Counted from the first letter of the stretch, positions 1-5,034 are shown. The stretch: 5,034 bases of DNA from an uncultured Arenimonas sp. (GCA_946480565.1 CAMLKR010000182.1:1-5034); one strand, 5' to 3'. Numbers and translations are program-made. The notes: generated from the sequence alone by a model not told the origin.

Positions 1-1710
1 CTTGGTCGGCGCGATCATCGGCGTCTTCACCAGCGGCATGTTGATGGTGGTGAAGGCGATGTTCTTGCCGCTGAACTCGGCCTGGGCGCAGCGGCTGAAG
101 GCGTCGAGCGCGGCCTTGGAGGCCACGTAGGCCGAGAACCGCGGTGAGCTGGCCAGCACGCCGATCGAGCTGATGTTGATGACGTGGCCCTTGCGGCGCT
201 GGGTCATGGCCGGCAGGAAGCCCATGATCAGGCGCAGGCAGCCGAAGTAGTTCAGCTGCATGGTGCGCTCGTAGTCGTGGAAGCGGTCGTAGCTGGCCTC
301 GACCGAGCGTCGGATCGAGCGGCCGGCGTTGTTGACCAGGATGTCCACCGCCTTGTGTTCGGCCAGCACGGTCTTGACCAGGCCGTCGCAGCTGGCCATG
401 TCGGTCAGGTCGCAGGTGTAGGCCCAGCACTTGCCGCCGGCGGCGATGATCTCGTCGCGGGTCTCGTGCAGTTCCTTCTCGCCGCGGGCGACGATGATGA
501 CCTTGGCGCCGGCTTCGGCGACCTTGATCGCCGAGGCCTTGCCGATGCCCGAGGAGCCGCCGGTGATGACGACCACCTTGTTCTCGACCTTGCCGCGCAG
601 CGAGCGGTCGACGAACAGGTCCGGATCGAGCTGCCGCTCCCAGTAGTCCCAGATGCGCCAGGCGTAGCTTTCCAGCTCCGGCACCGCGATCTTGCTGCCC
701 TTGAGCGCACGCTCGACCCCGCGGGTGTCGAAGCGGGTGGGATAGGTGATGAAGGCCAGGGTGGCGGGCGGTATCTTCAGGTCGCGCAGCACCATGTTGG
801 TGAAGCGCTTGACCGGCGGCAGGTTGGTGACCGCGCTGCGCACCGCACCCGGCACCACGGCCAGCATGCGCGCGTCCAGGCGCATGGTCATCTCGGGGGC
901 ATGGGCGGCGCGGCAGAAGGTGTTCATCAGCTCGCCAAAGCGCATCGGCTCCGGGTCGACCAGGTGGAAACACTGGCCGTCCAGGCCCCTCTTGTGGGCG
1001 ATGTGGTCCATGGCGTCGGCGACGAAGTCCACCGGCACCACGTTCAGCCGGCCGCCCTCGATGCCCAGGGTGGGCACCCACTGCGGCAGCGCCTCGCGCA
1101 TCTTCTTGATCAGGGTGAACAGGTAGTAGGGGCCGTCGATCTTGTCCATCTCGCCGGTCTTGGAGTGGCCGATGACCATGGACGGGCGGTAGATGCGGAA
1201 CGGCACCTTGCACTCCTTGCGCACGATGCCCTCGGATTCGTGCTTGGTGCGCAGGTAGGGATCCTTCAGGCCCTCGGCCTCCTCGAACATGTCCTCGCGG
1301 AACACGCCCGGGTACAGGCCGGCGGCGGCGATCGAGCTGGTGTGGTGGAAGCAGCCGGCCTTGACCGCGGCGGCCAGCTCGATCGCGTGGCGGGTGCCGT
1401 CGATGTTGGCGACCTGCTGCGAGGCGGCGTCGGCCGACATGTCGTAGATGGCGGCCAGGTGGAAGAAGTGCTGCACCTTGCCCGACAGCGCCTTCACCTG
1501 CGCGGCGCTGAGGCCGAGCCTGGGCTTGGACAGGTCGCCGGTGACCGGGACGATGCGCTTGCGGTCCCAGCCCATCTTCGCGGCGATGGCGTCGAGCTTC
1601 TTCTCGGAGCCCTTGCGGACCAGCACGTGCACCGCGCCCTTGCGCTTGAGCAGGTTGCTGACCAGATAACGCCCGATGAACCCGGTGGCGCCGGTGACGA
1701 AATAGCTCAT
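1..1710 (-). CDS. Two-domain fatty acyl-CoA reductase (alcohol-forming type), C-terminus cut by window edge
   Basis: Probably reduces long-chain acyl-CoA through the aldehyde to the fatty alcohol with NAD(P)H. The first 570 residues are present, starting MSYFVTGATGFIGRYL. The N-terminal half is an extended SDR / NAD_binding_4 domain: GxxGxxG at 7-13, HHTSS at 122-126 and the catalytic YxxxK at Y152/K156. A linker containing IWDYWE and DPDLFVDRSL leads into a second, classical SDR domain with TGGSSGIG at 383-390, NNAG, S515, Y528 and K532. Both active sites look complete. From memory the sequence is collinear with Marinobacter Maqu_2507 (about 660 residues), including the DPDLFVDRSL linker and the NMPLVKTPMIAPT block where the window ends, so roughly 90 residues are missing. 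The start is supported by AGGGGAG 5 bases upstream. Divergent from the acyl-CoA-binding protein gene. Family assignment is firm; that the end product is alcohol rather than aldehyde is inferred from the two-domain layout. Confidence 0.9.
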   Translation of the reverse strand, partial: MSYFVTGATGFIGRYLVSNLLKRKGAVHVLVRKGSEKKLDAIAAKMGWDRKRIVPVTGDLSKPRLGLSAAQVKALSGKVQHFFHLAAIYDMSADAASQQVANIDGTRHAIELAAAVKAGCFHHTSSIAAAGLYPGVFREDMFEEAEGLKDPYLRTKHESEGIVRKECKVPFRIYRPSMVIGHSKTGEMDKIDGPYYLFTLIKKMREALPQWVPTLGIEGGRLNVVPVDFVADAMDHIAHKRGLDGQCFHLVDPEPMRFGELMNTFCRAAHAPEMTMRLDARMLAVVPGAVRSAVTNLPPVKRFTNMVLRDLKIPPATLAFITYPTRFDTRGVERALKGSKIAVPELESYAWRIWDYWERQLDPDLFVDRSLRGKVENKVVVITGGSSGIGKASAIKVAEAGAKVIIVARGEKELHETRDEIIAAGGKCWAYTCDLTDMASCDGLVKTVLAEHKAVDILVNNAGRSIRRSVEASYDRFHDYERTMQLNYFGCLRLIMGFLPAMTQRRKGHVINISSIGVLASSPRFSAYVASKAALDAFSRCAQAEFSGKNIAFTTINMPLVKTPMIAPTK

Positions 1711-1715
1711 GACCA

Positions 1716-1722
1716 CTCCCCT
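1716..1722 (-). promoter_or_regulatory. Ribosome binding site of the acyl-CoA reductase
   Basis: On the minus strand this reads AGGGGAG, 5 bases before the ATG at 1710-1708. It favours that ATG over the in-frame GTG at 1716-1714, which overlaps the site itself. Confidence 0.6.
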
Positions 1723-1803
1723 GCCCTGTACCCATGGACCGCCGCGATGGCCGCCCGATCGCAGCTAACTTGCCAGACCGCAATCGCCCTGACAAACCCC
1801 GCG

Positions 1804-1832
1804 TTGACCGCCCCCGGGCCGCGTGATATCAC
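1804..1832 (+). promoter_or_regulatory. Sigma70-type promoter of the acyl-CoA-binding protein / TetR operon
   Basis: TTGACC at 1804-1809 matches the -35 consensus at 5 of 6 bases, and TATCAC at 1827-1832 matches the -10 at 4 of 6. The spacer is exactly 17 bases. Transcription would start near 1838-1840, giving a leader of about 20 bases, with GGGGA at 1847-1851 as a likely ribosome binding site 9 bases before the ATG at 1861. Confidence 0.6.
1823..1832. promoter_or_regulatory. Perfect palindrome GTGATATCAC over the -10 box (candidate operator)
   Basis: A perfect 10-base dyad that contains the whole -10 hexamer of the rightward promoter. Outside the core the symmetry holds at one of the next two positions (1821/1834 pair, 1822/1833 do not). 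TetR-family proteins bind as dimers to dyads in such positions, and the TetR-type gene is the second gene of this operon, so autorepression is plausible. That link is inference; a 10-base palindrome can also arise by chance. Confidence 0.35.
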
Positions 1833-1860
1833 CCTCGCCTCACCCCGGGGATTCCAGAAG

Positions 1861-2118
1861 ATGGCCGACCTGAAAGAACAGTTCCAGAAAGCAGCCCAGG
1901 ACGTGATGAACCTGGCCGACCGCCCCGACAACGACACCATGCTGCGGCTGTACGCCCTCTACAAGCAGGGGTCCGAGGGCGACGTCAGCGGCCCGAAGCC
2001 GGGTTTCTTCGATTTCGTCGGCACCGCCAAGTACGAGGCCTGGGAGAAGCTGGCCGGCACCAAGCCCGAGGACGCCATGAAGAAGTACGTGGACCTCGTG
2101 AAGAAGCTGCGCGGCTGA
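1861..2118 (+). CDS. Acyl-CoA-binding protein (ACBP)
   Basis: A stand-alone cytosolic four-helix acyl-CoA-binding protein of 85 residues, the usual family length (about 86). It would bind medium- and long-chain acyl-CoA esters, buffering them and delivering them to enzymes. Start MADLKEQFQKAAQ; hallmark LYALYKQGSEGD at 30-41 and KYEAW at 57-61. The ligand-binding residues known from bovine ACBP (Y28, Y31, K32, K54, Y73) map to Y31, Y34, K35, K57 and Y76 here, all conserved. First gene of a rightward operon with the TetR-type regulator 9 bases downstream, and divergent from the acyl-CoA reductase, whose substrate it could carry. The family is universal in eukaryotes but patchy in bacteria. The reading frame stays open far upstream into the antisense of the reductase gene; the true start is set by homology, length and the promoter at 1804-1832. 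Confidence 0.95.
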   Translation: MADLKEQFQKAAQDVMNLADRPDNDTMLRLYALYKQGSEGDVSGPKPGFFDFVGTAKYEAWEKLAGTKPEDAMKKYVDLVKKLRG

Positions 2119-2127
2119 CGCCGCCCG

Positions 2128-2754
2128 ATGGCCAGGCAGACCCGCCAGCGCATCCTCGATGCCTCGCTCGCCATGTTCAACGAACAGGGCGAGCCCAACG
2201 TCACGACCAACCACATCGCCGACGAGCTGGAGATCAGCCCGGGCAACCTCTACTACCACTTCCGCAACAAGGACGACATCATCGAGCAGTTGTTCCAGCG
2301 CTATGAAGAGCGCATGGATACGGCCCTGGTGTCGCCCGAGGGCCGGCTGCGGGACCTGGAGGACATCTGGCTGCAGTTGCACCTGGTGTTCGAGTGCATC
2401 TGGGAATACCGGTTCCTTTACCGGGACCTGGTGGACATCCTCAGCCGCAACCGGCGCCTGCGCCTGCGTTTCGCCCGCATCCTGAAGCGGGCGGCCGAGG
2501 GCGCCTCGTCCGGCATGCGCGGCCTGGTCCAGGCCGGCGTGATGCGGGCCTCGGCCGCCGAGGTCGAGGCCACCGCCACCAACATCCTGGTCGTGGCCAC
2601 CTTCTGGATGAACTACGCCAGCGTGCGCGGCGACAAGGACGAAAACGAGGCGATCCGGCTGGGCATCGTCCAGGTGATGATGCTGCTCTCGCCCCTGCTG
2701 CGGGACGCCGAGCGGGTGCACCTGAACACCCTGACCCAGGCCTACCTGCGCTGA
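2128..2754 (+). CDS. TetR/AcrR-family transcriptional regulator
   Basis: A 208-residue one-component DNA-binding regulator, typical length for TetR proteins. The N-terminus MARQTRQRILDASLAMFNEQG is helix 1 of the family, followed by the helix-turn-helix around residues 25-46 (VTTNHIADELEISPGNLYYHFRNKDD, with the signature G-NLYYHF-NK). The helical C-terminal part (about 60-208), which would bind the ligand and dimerise, is rich in aromatic residues around 72-90 (LWLQ-like and WEYRFLY segments), suiting a hydrophobic ligand, but I do not recognise a named subfamily. The gene lies 9 bases after the acyl-CoA-binding protein stop, with no convincing ribosome binding site, so it is probably translated by coupling. 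An acyl-CoA or fatty-acid effector is inferred from the neighbours. Likely targets are its own operon and the divergent reductase. Confidence 0.92.
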   Translation: MARQTRQRILDASLAMFNEQGEPNVTTNHIADELEISPGNLYYHFRNKDDIIEQLFQRYEERMDTALVSPEGRLRDLEDIWLQLHLVFECIWEYRFLYRDLVDILSRNRRLRLRFARILKRAAEGASSGMRGLVQAGVMRASAAEVEATATNILVVATFWMNYASVRGDKDENEAIRLGIVQVMMLLSPLLRDAERVHLNTLTQAYLR

Positions 2755-2807
2755 GGCCGGCCCTGCCCCGGAGGGCTCCGACGCCCCGCGGGAGCCAAAC
2801 GCTTGTA

Positions 2808-2836
2808 TTGCAAGCCGTTTTGGACTGGTCTATACT
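2808..2836 (+). promoter_or_regulatory. Strong sigma70-type promoter of ykgO/rpmJ
   Basis: TTGCAA at 2808-2813 and TATACT at 2831-2836, with a 17-base spacer. Each box matches the consensus at 4-5 of 6 positions. Transcription would start near 2842-2844. This is among the most AT-rich stretches in the window. The -35 box sits inside the near-palindrome GCTTGTATTGCAAGC (2801-2815). No AT-rich Zur-type dyad of the enterobacterial kind is visible. Confidence 0.75.
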
Positions 2837-2864
2837 CCCGCCTCTTTATCGCCCCAACCCCTTT

Positions 2865-2870
2865 GAGGAA
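2865..2870 (+). promoter_or_regulatory. Ribosome binding site of ykgO/rpmJ
   Basis: GAGGAA, 5 bases before the ATG at 2876, a strong match to the 16S rRNA 3' end. It fixes the start of a gene too short to be judged by length. Confidence 0.75.
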
Positions 2871-2875
2871 CTGCC

Positions 2876-3001
2876 ATGAAAGTGCTCTCGTCCCTGAAGT
2901 CGGCGAAGACCCGCCATCGCGACTGCAAGGTCGTGCGCCGCCGTGGCAAGGTCTTCGTGATCTGCAAGTCGAACCCGCGTTTCAAGGCCCGCCAGCGCTG
3001 A
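2876..3001 (+). CDS. ykgO: 50S ribosomal protein L36, zinc-free (type B / YkgO) form
   Basis: A 41-residue basic protein of the large ribosomal subunit, start [20 protein letters not shown] and containing [13 protein letters not shown]. It matches the E. coli YkgO pattern ([23 protein letters not shown]) rather than the zinc-ribbon RpmJ. Aligned to E. coli RpmJ, ligands C14 and C27 remain (C17, C30), but C11 is H14 and H33 is F36, so the four-ligand zinc site is lost. It lacks the lysine-rich C-terminal extension of E. coli YkgO. In Xanthomonas-type genomes a 41-residue L36 of this kind is, as I recall, the annotated rpmJ product. The gene is a single-gene unit with its own promoter, ribosome binding site and terminator, away from the main ribosomal operons. 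Confidence 0.95.
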
Positions 3002-3026
3002 GCGCAGGCCGCCCGGGTCAGATCCG

Positions 3027-3057
3027 AAACGCCGGCCCAGTGCCGGCGTTTTGTTTT
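3027..3057 (+). terminator. Rho-independent terminator of ykgO/rpmJ
   Basis: A perfect 10-base-pair stem, AAACGCCGGC (3027-3036) with GCCGGCGTTT (3042-3051), around the 5-base loop CCAGT. It is followed by TGTTTT, so the T-rich run is TTTTGTTTT. It lies 25 bases after the L36 stop and separates this unit from the agu operon. Confidence 0.9.
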
Positions 3058-3139
3058 CACGCCCGGGGGCCGGCCGGCATGGCGCATCCGGGCGCGTTTT
3101 GCGATGATCCGGGCCCTACCCGTCATCCCGACGACCCGT

Positions 3140-3145
3140 GGAGGT
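3140..3145 (+). promoter_or_regulatory. Consensus ribosome binding site of the secreted small protein
   Basis: GGAGGT, 5 bases before the ATG at 3151. This is the only strong ribosome binding site in the downstream three-gene operon. It selects this ATG over longer readings of the same frame, which would run through the L36 gene and its terminator. Confidence 0.75.
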
Positions 3146-3150
3146 GGACC

Positions 3151-3483
3151 ATGAAGGCCCTGACCCTTTCCCTCGCCCTGACCGCCGGCCTGCTTCTGCA
3201 GGCGCCTGCCCAGGCCGACACCCTGCTGGTCGAACGCGTCCAGTCCGAACAGGGCCAGGCCCTGCCGGCCCGCGGCCAGTCCATGAAGCAGGTCGAAGCC
3301 ACCTTCGGCGCCCCGCAGCACAAGCACGCGCCGATCGCCGGCCCGAACGACACCAAGCACAATCCCCCGATCACCCGCTGGGTCTACCCGAACTTCTCGG
3401 TCTACTTCGAGCACAGCCACGTCGTCGACGCGGTGGCCAACAAGGCCAGCCCGAACGAGGTCGGCCCCAAGCCCGTCCAGTAA
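3151..3483 (+). CDS. Small secreted protein, BamE/SmpA-like, function unknown
   Basis: A 110-residue protein of unknown function. Residues 1-22 form a Sec signal peptide: K2, a hydrophobic core LTLSLALTAGLLL at 4-16, and a signal peptidase I site after APAQA (A22/D23). There is no lipobox cysteine, so it should be soluble in the periplasm or beyond; the mature part has no cysteine at all. The mature protein contains G-x-SMKQVEATFGAP (42-55), then RWVYPNFSVYFEHSHVV (76-92). That order (G-S--QVE--FG-P, then W-Y, then a strand with F) resembles the SmpA/OmlA (BamE) fold, but the similarity is by eye and weak. The middle (56-75) is rich in His, Pro and Asn. First gene of an operon with aguA, which starts 6 bases after its stop. 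Its own promoter is unclear; TGCGATGAT at 3100-3108 resembles an extended -10 box but lacks a -35. Confidence 0.85.
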   Translation: MKALTLSLALTAGLLLQAPAQADTLLVERVQSEQGQALPARGQSMKQVEATFGAPQHKHAPIAGPNDTKHNPPITRWVYPNFSVYFEHSHVVDAVANKASPNEVGPKPVQ

Positions 3484-3489
3484 CCCGCA

Positions 3490-4521
3490 ATGCCCAACAA
3501 CCTGCGCTTCCCGGCGGAATGGGAACCCCAGTCCGCCGTCCTGCTCGCTTGGCCCCACGAAGGCACCGACTGGGCTGAACGCCTGGCCGGCGTAGAGCGC
3601 ACCTACGTCGCCCTGGTGGCGGCCATCACCCGGTTCCAGCCGGCCCTGGTCTGCGTCGCCGACGCCGGGCTGCGCGAGCGCGCCGCCGGCCTGCTGGCGG
3701 CGGCCGGCGTGGACCTGGGCAAGGTGCGCTTCTTCGAGGTCGAATACGACGACACCTGGCTGCGCGATTCCGGCCCCATCACCCTGCGTGAGGGCGACGG
3801 CTTCCGCCTGCTCGATTTCCACTTCACCGCCTGGGGCGGCAAGTTCGAGGCCGGGCTCGACGACCAGCTGGTTGGCAAACTGCATGCCTCCGGCCTGCTG
3901 AACCCGGCCGCGCACCAGCGCATCGATTTCGCGCTCGAGGGCGGCGGCATCGAGACCGACGGCGCCGGCACCCTGCTCAGCACCTGGACCTGCCTGCACG
4001 AGCGGCATCCGGACAAGTCGCGGGCCGAGATCACCGCCACGCTCGAGCAGTCGCTGGTGCAGTCGCGCACGCTCTGGCTCTACCACGGCTACCTCGAGGG
4101 CGACGACACCGACGCCCACATCGACACCCTCGCCCGGTTTGCCGGCCCGGACGCGATCGTGTTTCAGGCCTGCGACGACCAGGCCGACAGCCATTTCGCC
4201 CCGCTGCGGGTCATGGCCGCCGAGATCGAGGCCCTGCGTCGCCCCGACGGCAAGCCCTACCGGCTGTTCCCGCTGCCCTGGGCGCGCCCCATCCTCGACC
4301 AGGGACGGCGCCTGGCGGCGTCCTACGCCAACTTCCTGATCATCAACGGCGCGGTGCTGATGCCGGCCTACGGCGACGCCGCCGACGCCGCCGCCGCCGC
4401 GGTGCTGGCGAAAGCCTTCCCGGGCCGCGAGATCGTCCAGATCGACTGCCGCCCGCTGATCTGGCAGAACGGCAGCCTGCACTGCGTCACCATGCAACTA
4501 CCCGAAGGCCTGCTGGCATGA
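3490..4521 (+). CDS. aguA: Agmatine deiminase family protein
   Basis: Cytosolic enzyme expected to hydrolyse agmatine to N-carbamoylputrescine and ammonia (Cys-dependent guanidine-modifying superfamily, PAD_porph family). It has 343 residues, somewhat shorter than the roughly 365-370 of well-studied AguA. Visible blocks are FPAEWEPQSAVLLAWPHEGTDW (7-28), YDDTWLRDSGPI (87-98) with the substrate-contacting D/R-D-GP motif, FTAWGGKF (112-119), LEGGGIETDGAGTLL (149-163), DDTDAHIDTLARF (205-217) with the catalytic His at 210, and NGSLHCVTMQLP (327-338) with the nucleophile Cys at 332. An alanine-rich run lies at 297-304. It has no ribosome binding site of its own, 6 bases after the upstream stop, and overlaps the next gene by 4 bases (ATGA). 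That next gene encodes the enzyme for the next step, which supports the agmatine role over peptidyl-arginine deimination. Confidence 0.93.
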   Translation: MPNNLRFPAEWEPQSAVLLAWPHEGTDWAERLAGVERTYVALVAAITRFQPALVCVADAGLRERAAGLLAAAGVDLGKVRFFEVEYDDTWLRDSGPITLREGDGFRLLDFHFTAWGGKFEAGLDDQLVGKLHASGLLNPAAHQRIDFALEGGGIETDGAGTLLSTWTCLHERHPDKSRAEITATLEQSLVQSRTLWLYHGYLEGDDTDAHIDTLARFAGPDAIVFQACDDQADSHFAPLRVMAAEIEALRRPDGKPYRLFPLPWARPILDQGRRLAASYANFLIINGAVLMPAYGDAADAAAAAVLAKAFPGREIVQIDCRPLIWQNGSLHCVTMQLPEGLLA

Positions 4522-5034
4522 CCAAACGCACCCTCACCGTCGCTCTGGTCCAGGACCGCGACCACGGCAGCGTCGACGCCAACCTCGCCAACATCGAGGC
4601 GCGCGTCGCCGAAGCCGCCGCCCGCGGCGCGAAGCTGGTGCTGCTGCAGGAGCTGCACAACGGCGCCTACTTCTGCCAGCACGAAAGCACCGCAGAGTTC
4701 GACCGCGCCGAGGCCATCCCCGGCCCCAGCACCCAGCGGCTGGGCGCGCTGGCGAAAAAACACGGGGTGGTGCTGGTGTCGTCGCTGTTCGAGCGCCGCG
4801 CCGCCGGGCTGTACCACAACACCGCGGTGGTCTTCGAAACCGACGGCAGCATCGCCGGCAAGTACCGCAAGATGCACATCCCGGACGACCCGGGTTTCTA
4901 CGAGAAGTTCTACTTCACCCCCGGCGACCTGGGCTTCGAGCCGATCGACACCAGCGTCGGCCGCCTGGGCGTGCTCGTATGCTGGGACCAGTGGTATCCG
5001 GAAGGCGCGCGGCTGATGGCGCTGGCCGGCGCCG
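4518..5034 (+). CDS. aguB: N-carbamoylputrescine amidohydrolase, C-terminus cut by window edge
   Basis: Nitrilase-superfamily (CN_hydrolase) enzyme expected to split N-carbamoylputrescine into putrescine, CO2 and ammonia. The first 172 residues of an expected 290-300 are present. The catalytic triad is complete: Glu45 in LLQELHNGAYF, Lys118 in KYRKMHIPDDP and Cys155 in VLVCWDQWYPE. The blocks LHNGAYFCQ, GLYHNTAVVFETDG and HIPDDPGFYEKFYFTPGD are characteristic of the AguB branch rather than beta-ureidopropionase or nitrilase. The start ATG at 4518 overlaps the aguA stop (ATGA), so the two are translationally coupled, matching their consecutive steps in making putrescine from arginine via agmatine. 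The enzyme that makes agmatine (arginine decarboxylase) is not in the window. Confidence 0.95.
   Translation, partial: MTKRTLTVALVQDRDHGSVDANLANIEARVAEAAARGAKLVLLQELHNGAYFCQHESTAEFDRAEAIPGPSTQRLGALAKKHGVVLVSSLFERRAAGLYHNTAVVFETDGSIAGKYRKMHIPDDPGFYEKFYFTPGDLGFEPIDTSVGRLGVLVCWDQWYPEGARLMALAGA

Larger units (their letters stand above)
1711..1860. promoter_or_regulatory. Divergent control region between reductase and acyl-CoA-binding protein genes
   Basis: This 150-base gap must carry the start signals of both diverging units. The rightward promoter is clear (listed separately). For the leftward reductase gene only a -35-like TTGTCA (minus strand, 1795-1790) is visible. No good -10 box lies 16-18 bases further on; the nearest hexamers are CAAGTT and AAGTTA. 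The reductase promoter is therefore unresolved and may be weak or need an activator. Two dyad elements are present: GTGATATCAC at 1823-1832, and TTGCCAG / CTGACAA at 1770-1776 and 1789-1795. Confidence 0.45.

Noticed and set aside
1707..1940. A 77-codon minus-strand frame crossing the control region.
   Set aside because: It overlaps the promoter region and the start of ACBP in antisense, has no ribosome binding site, and its product resembles nothing.
184..2118. A plus-strand frame open for 644 codons across the reductase gene and ending in the acyl-CoA-binding protein, suggesting a fusion.
   Set aside because: Its first part is the antisense of a well-conserved reductase and has low-complexity Ala/Gly/Val/His composition. 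Antisense frames stay open because codons giving reverse stops are rare at this GC content. A promoter and start for the 85-residue ACBP lie inside it.
1840..2721. A minus-strand frame of 293 codons opposite the ACBP and TetR genes.
   Set aside because: Antisense shadow of two recognised genes, with no ribosome binding site or recognisable domain.
2774..2796. Stem GGCTCC / GGAGCC with an 11-base loop after the TetR gene, as a terminator.
   Set aside because: Only 6 base pairs, with a large loop and no T run after it. Termination of the ACBP/TetR operon is not visible in the sequence.
4372..4401. GCC/GAC-rich run in aguA as a microsatellite or repeat element.
   Set aside because: It encodes an in-frame alanine-rich stretch of the enzyme and is imperfect; ordinary low complexity in GC-rich coding sequence.
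2830..4497. A minus-strand frame open for 555 codons opposite ykgO, the secreted protein and aguA.
   Set aside because: It runs antisense to three clear genes and through a terminator, resembles no family, and is explained by codon bias.
4368..4877. A minus-strand frame of 169 codons opposite the end of aguA and the start of aguB.
   Set aside because: Antisense to conserved catalytic regions, with low-complexity composition.

Overview
The window is about 5 kb of dense, very GC-rich bacterial chromosome with strong G/C preference at third codon positions. Gene content and sequence style point to a gammaproteobacterium of the Xanthomonadaceae/Lysobacteraceae (Xanthomonas, Lysobacter, Luteimonas or relatives). 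The best clues are a 41-residue L36 ribosomal protein of the zinc-free type standing alone, and an aguA-aguB pair. This placement is inferred from recognition, not from a database search. No mobile element, tRNA, rRNA or CRISPR array was seen.

Left part (1-2754): a divergent lipid module. On the minus strand is a large two-domain reductase, cut by the left window edge, that closely resembles the Marinobacter-type fatty acyl-CoA reductase making fatty alcohols from acyl-CoA. Facing the other way, across a 150-base gap, are an 85-residue acyl-CoA-binding protein and, 9 bases later, a TetR-family regulator. The gap holds a good sigma70-type promoter for the rightward pair, with a perfect 10-base palindrome over its -10 box. 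The simplest reading is an acyl-CoA carrier, an acyl-CoA-consuming reductase and a local repressor under shared control.

Middle (2755-3057): a self-contained unit of one gene, ykgO/rpmJ (L36), with its own near-consensus promoter, strong ribosome binding site and classic intrinsic terminator.

Right part (3151-5034): a compact rightward operon. It encodes a small secreted protein with a BamE/SmpA-like pattern, then agmatine deiminase (aguA) 6 bases downstream, then N-carbamoylputrescine amidohydrolase (aguB) overlapping aguA by 4 bases and cut by the right edge. AguA and AguB together turn agmatine into putrescine, ammonia and CO2.

Very long open frames opposite the reductase and opposite aguA are products of the GC-rich codon usage and are not annotated as genes. 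The part most worth a second look is the reductase / acyl-CoA-binding protein / TetR module and the palindrome in its promoter.
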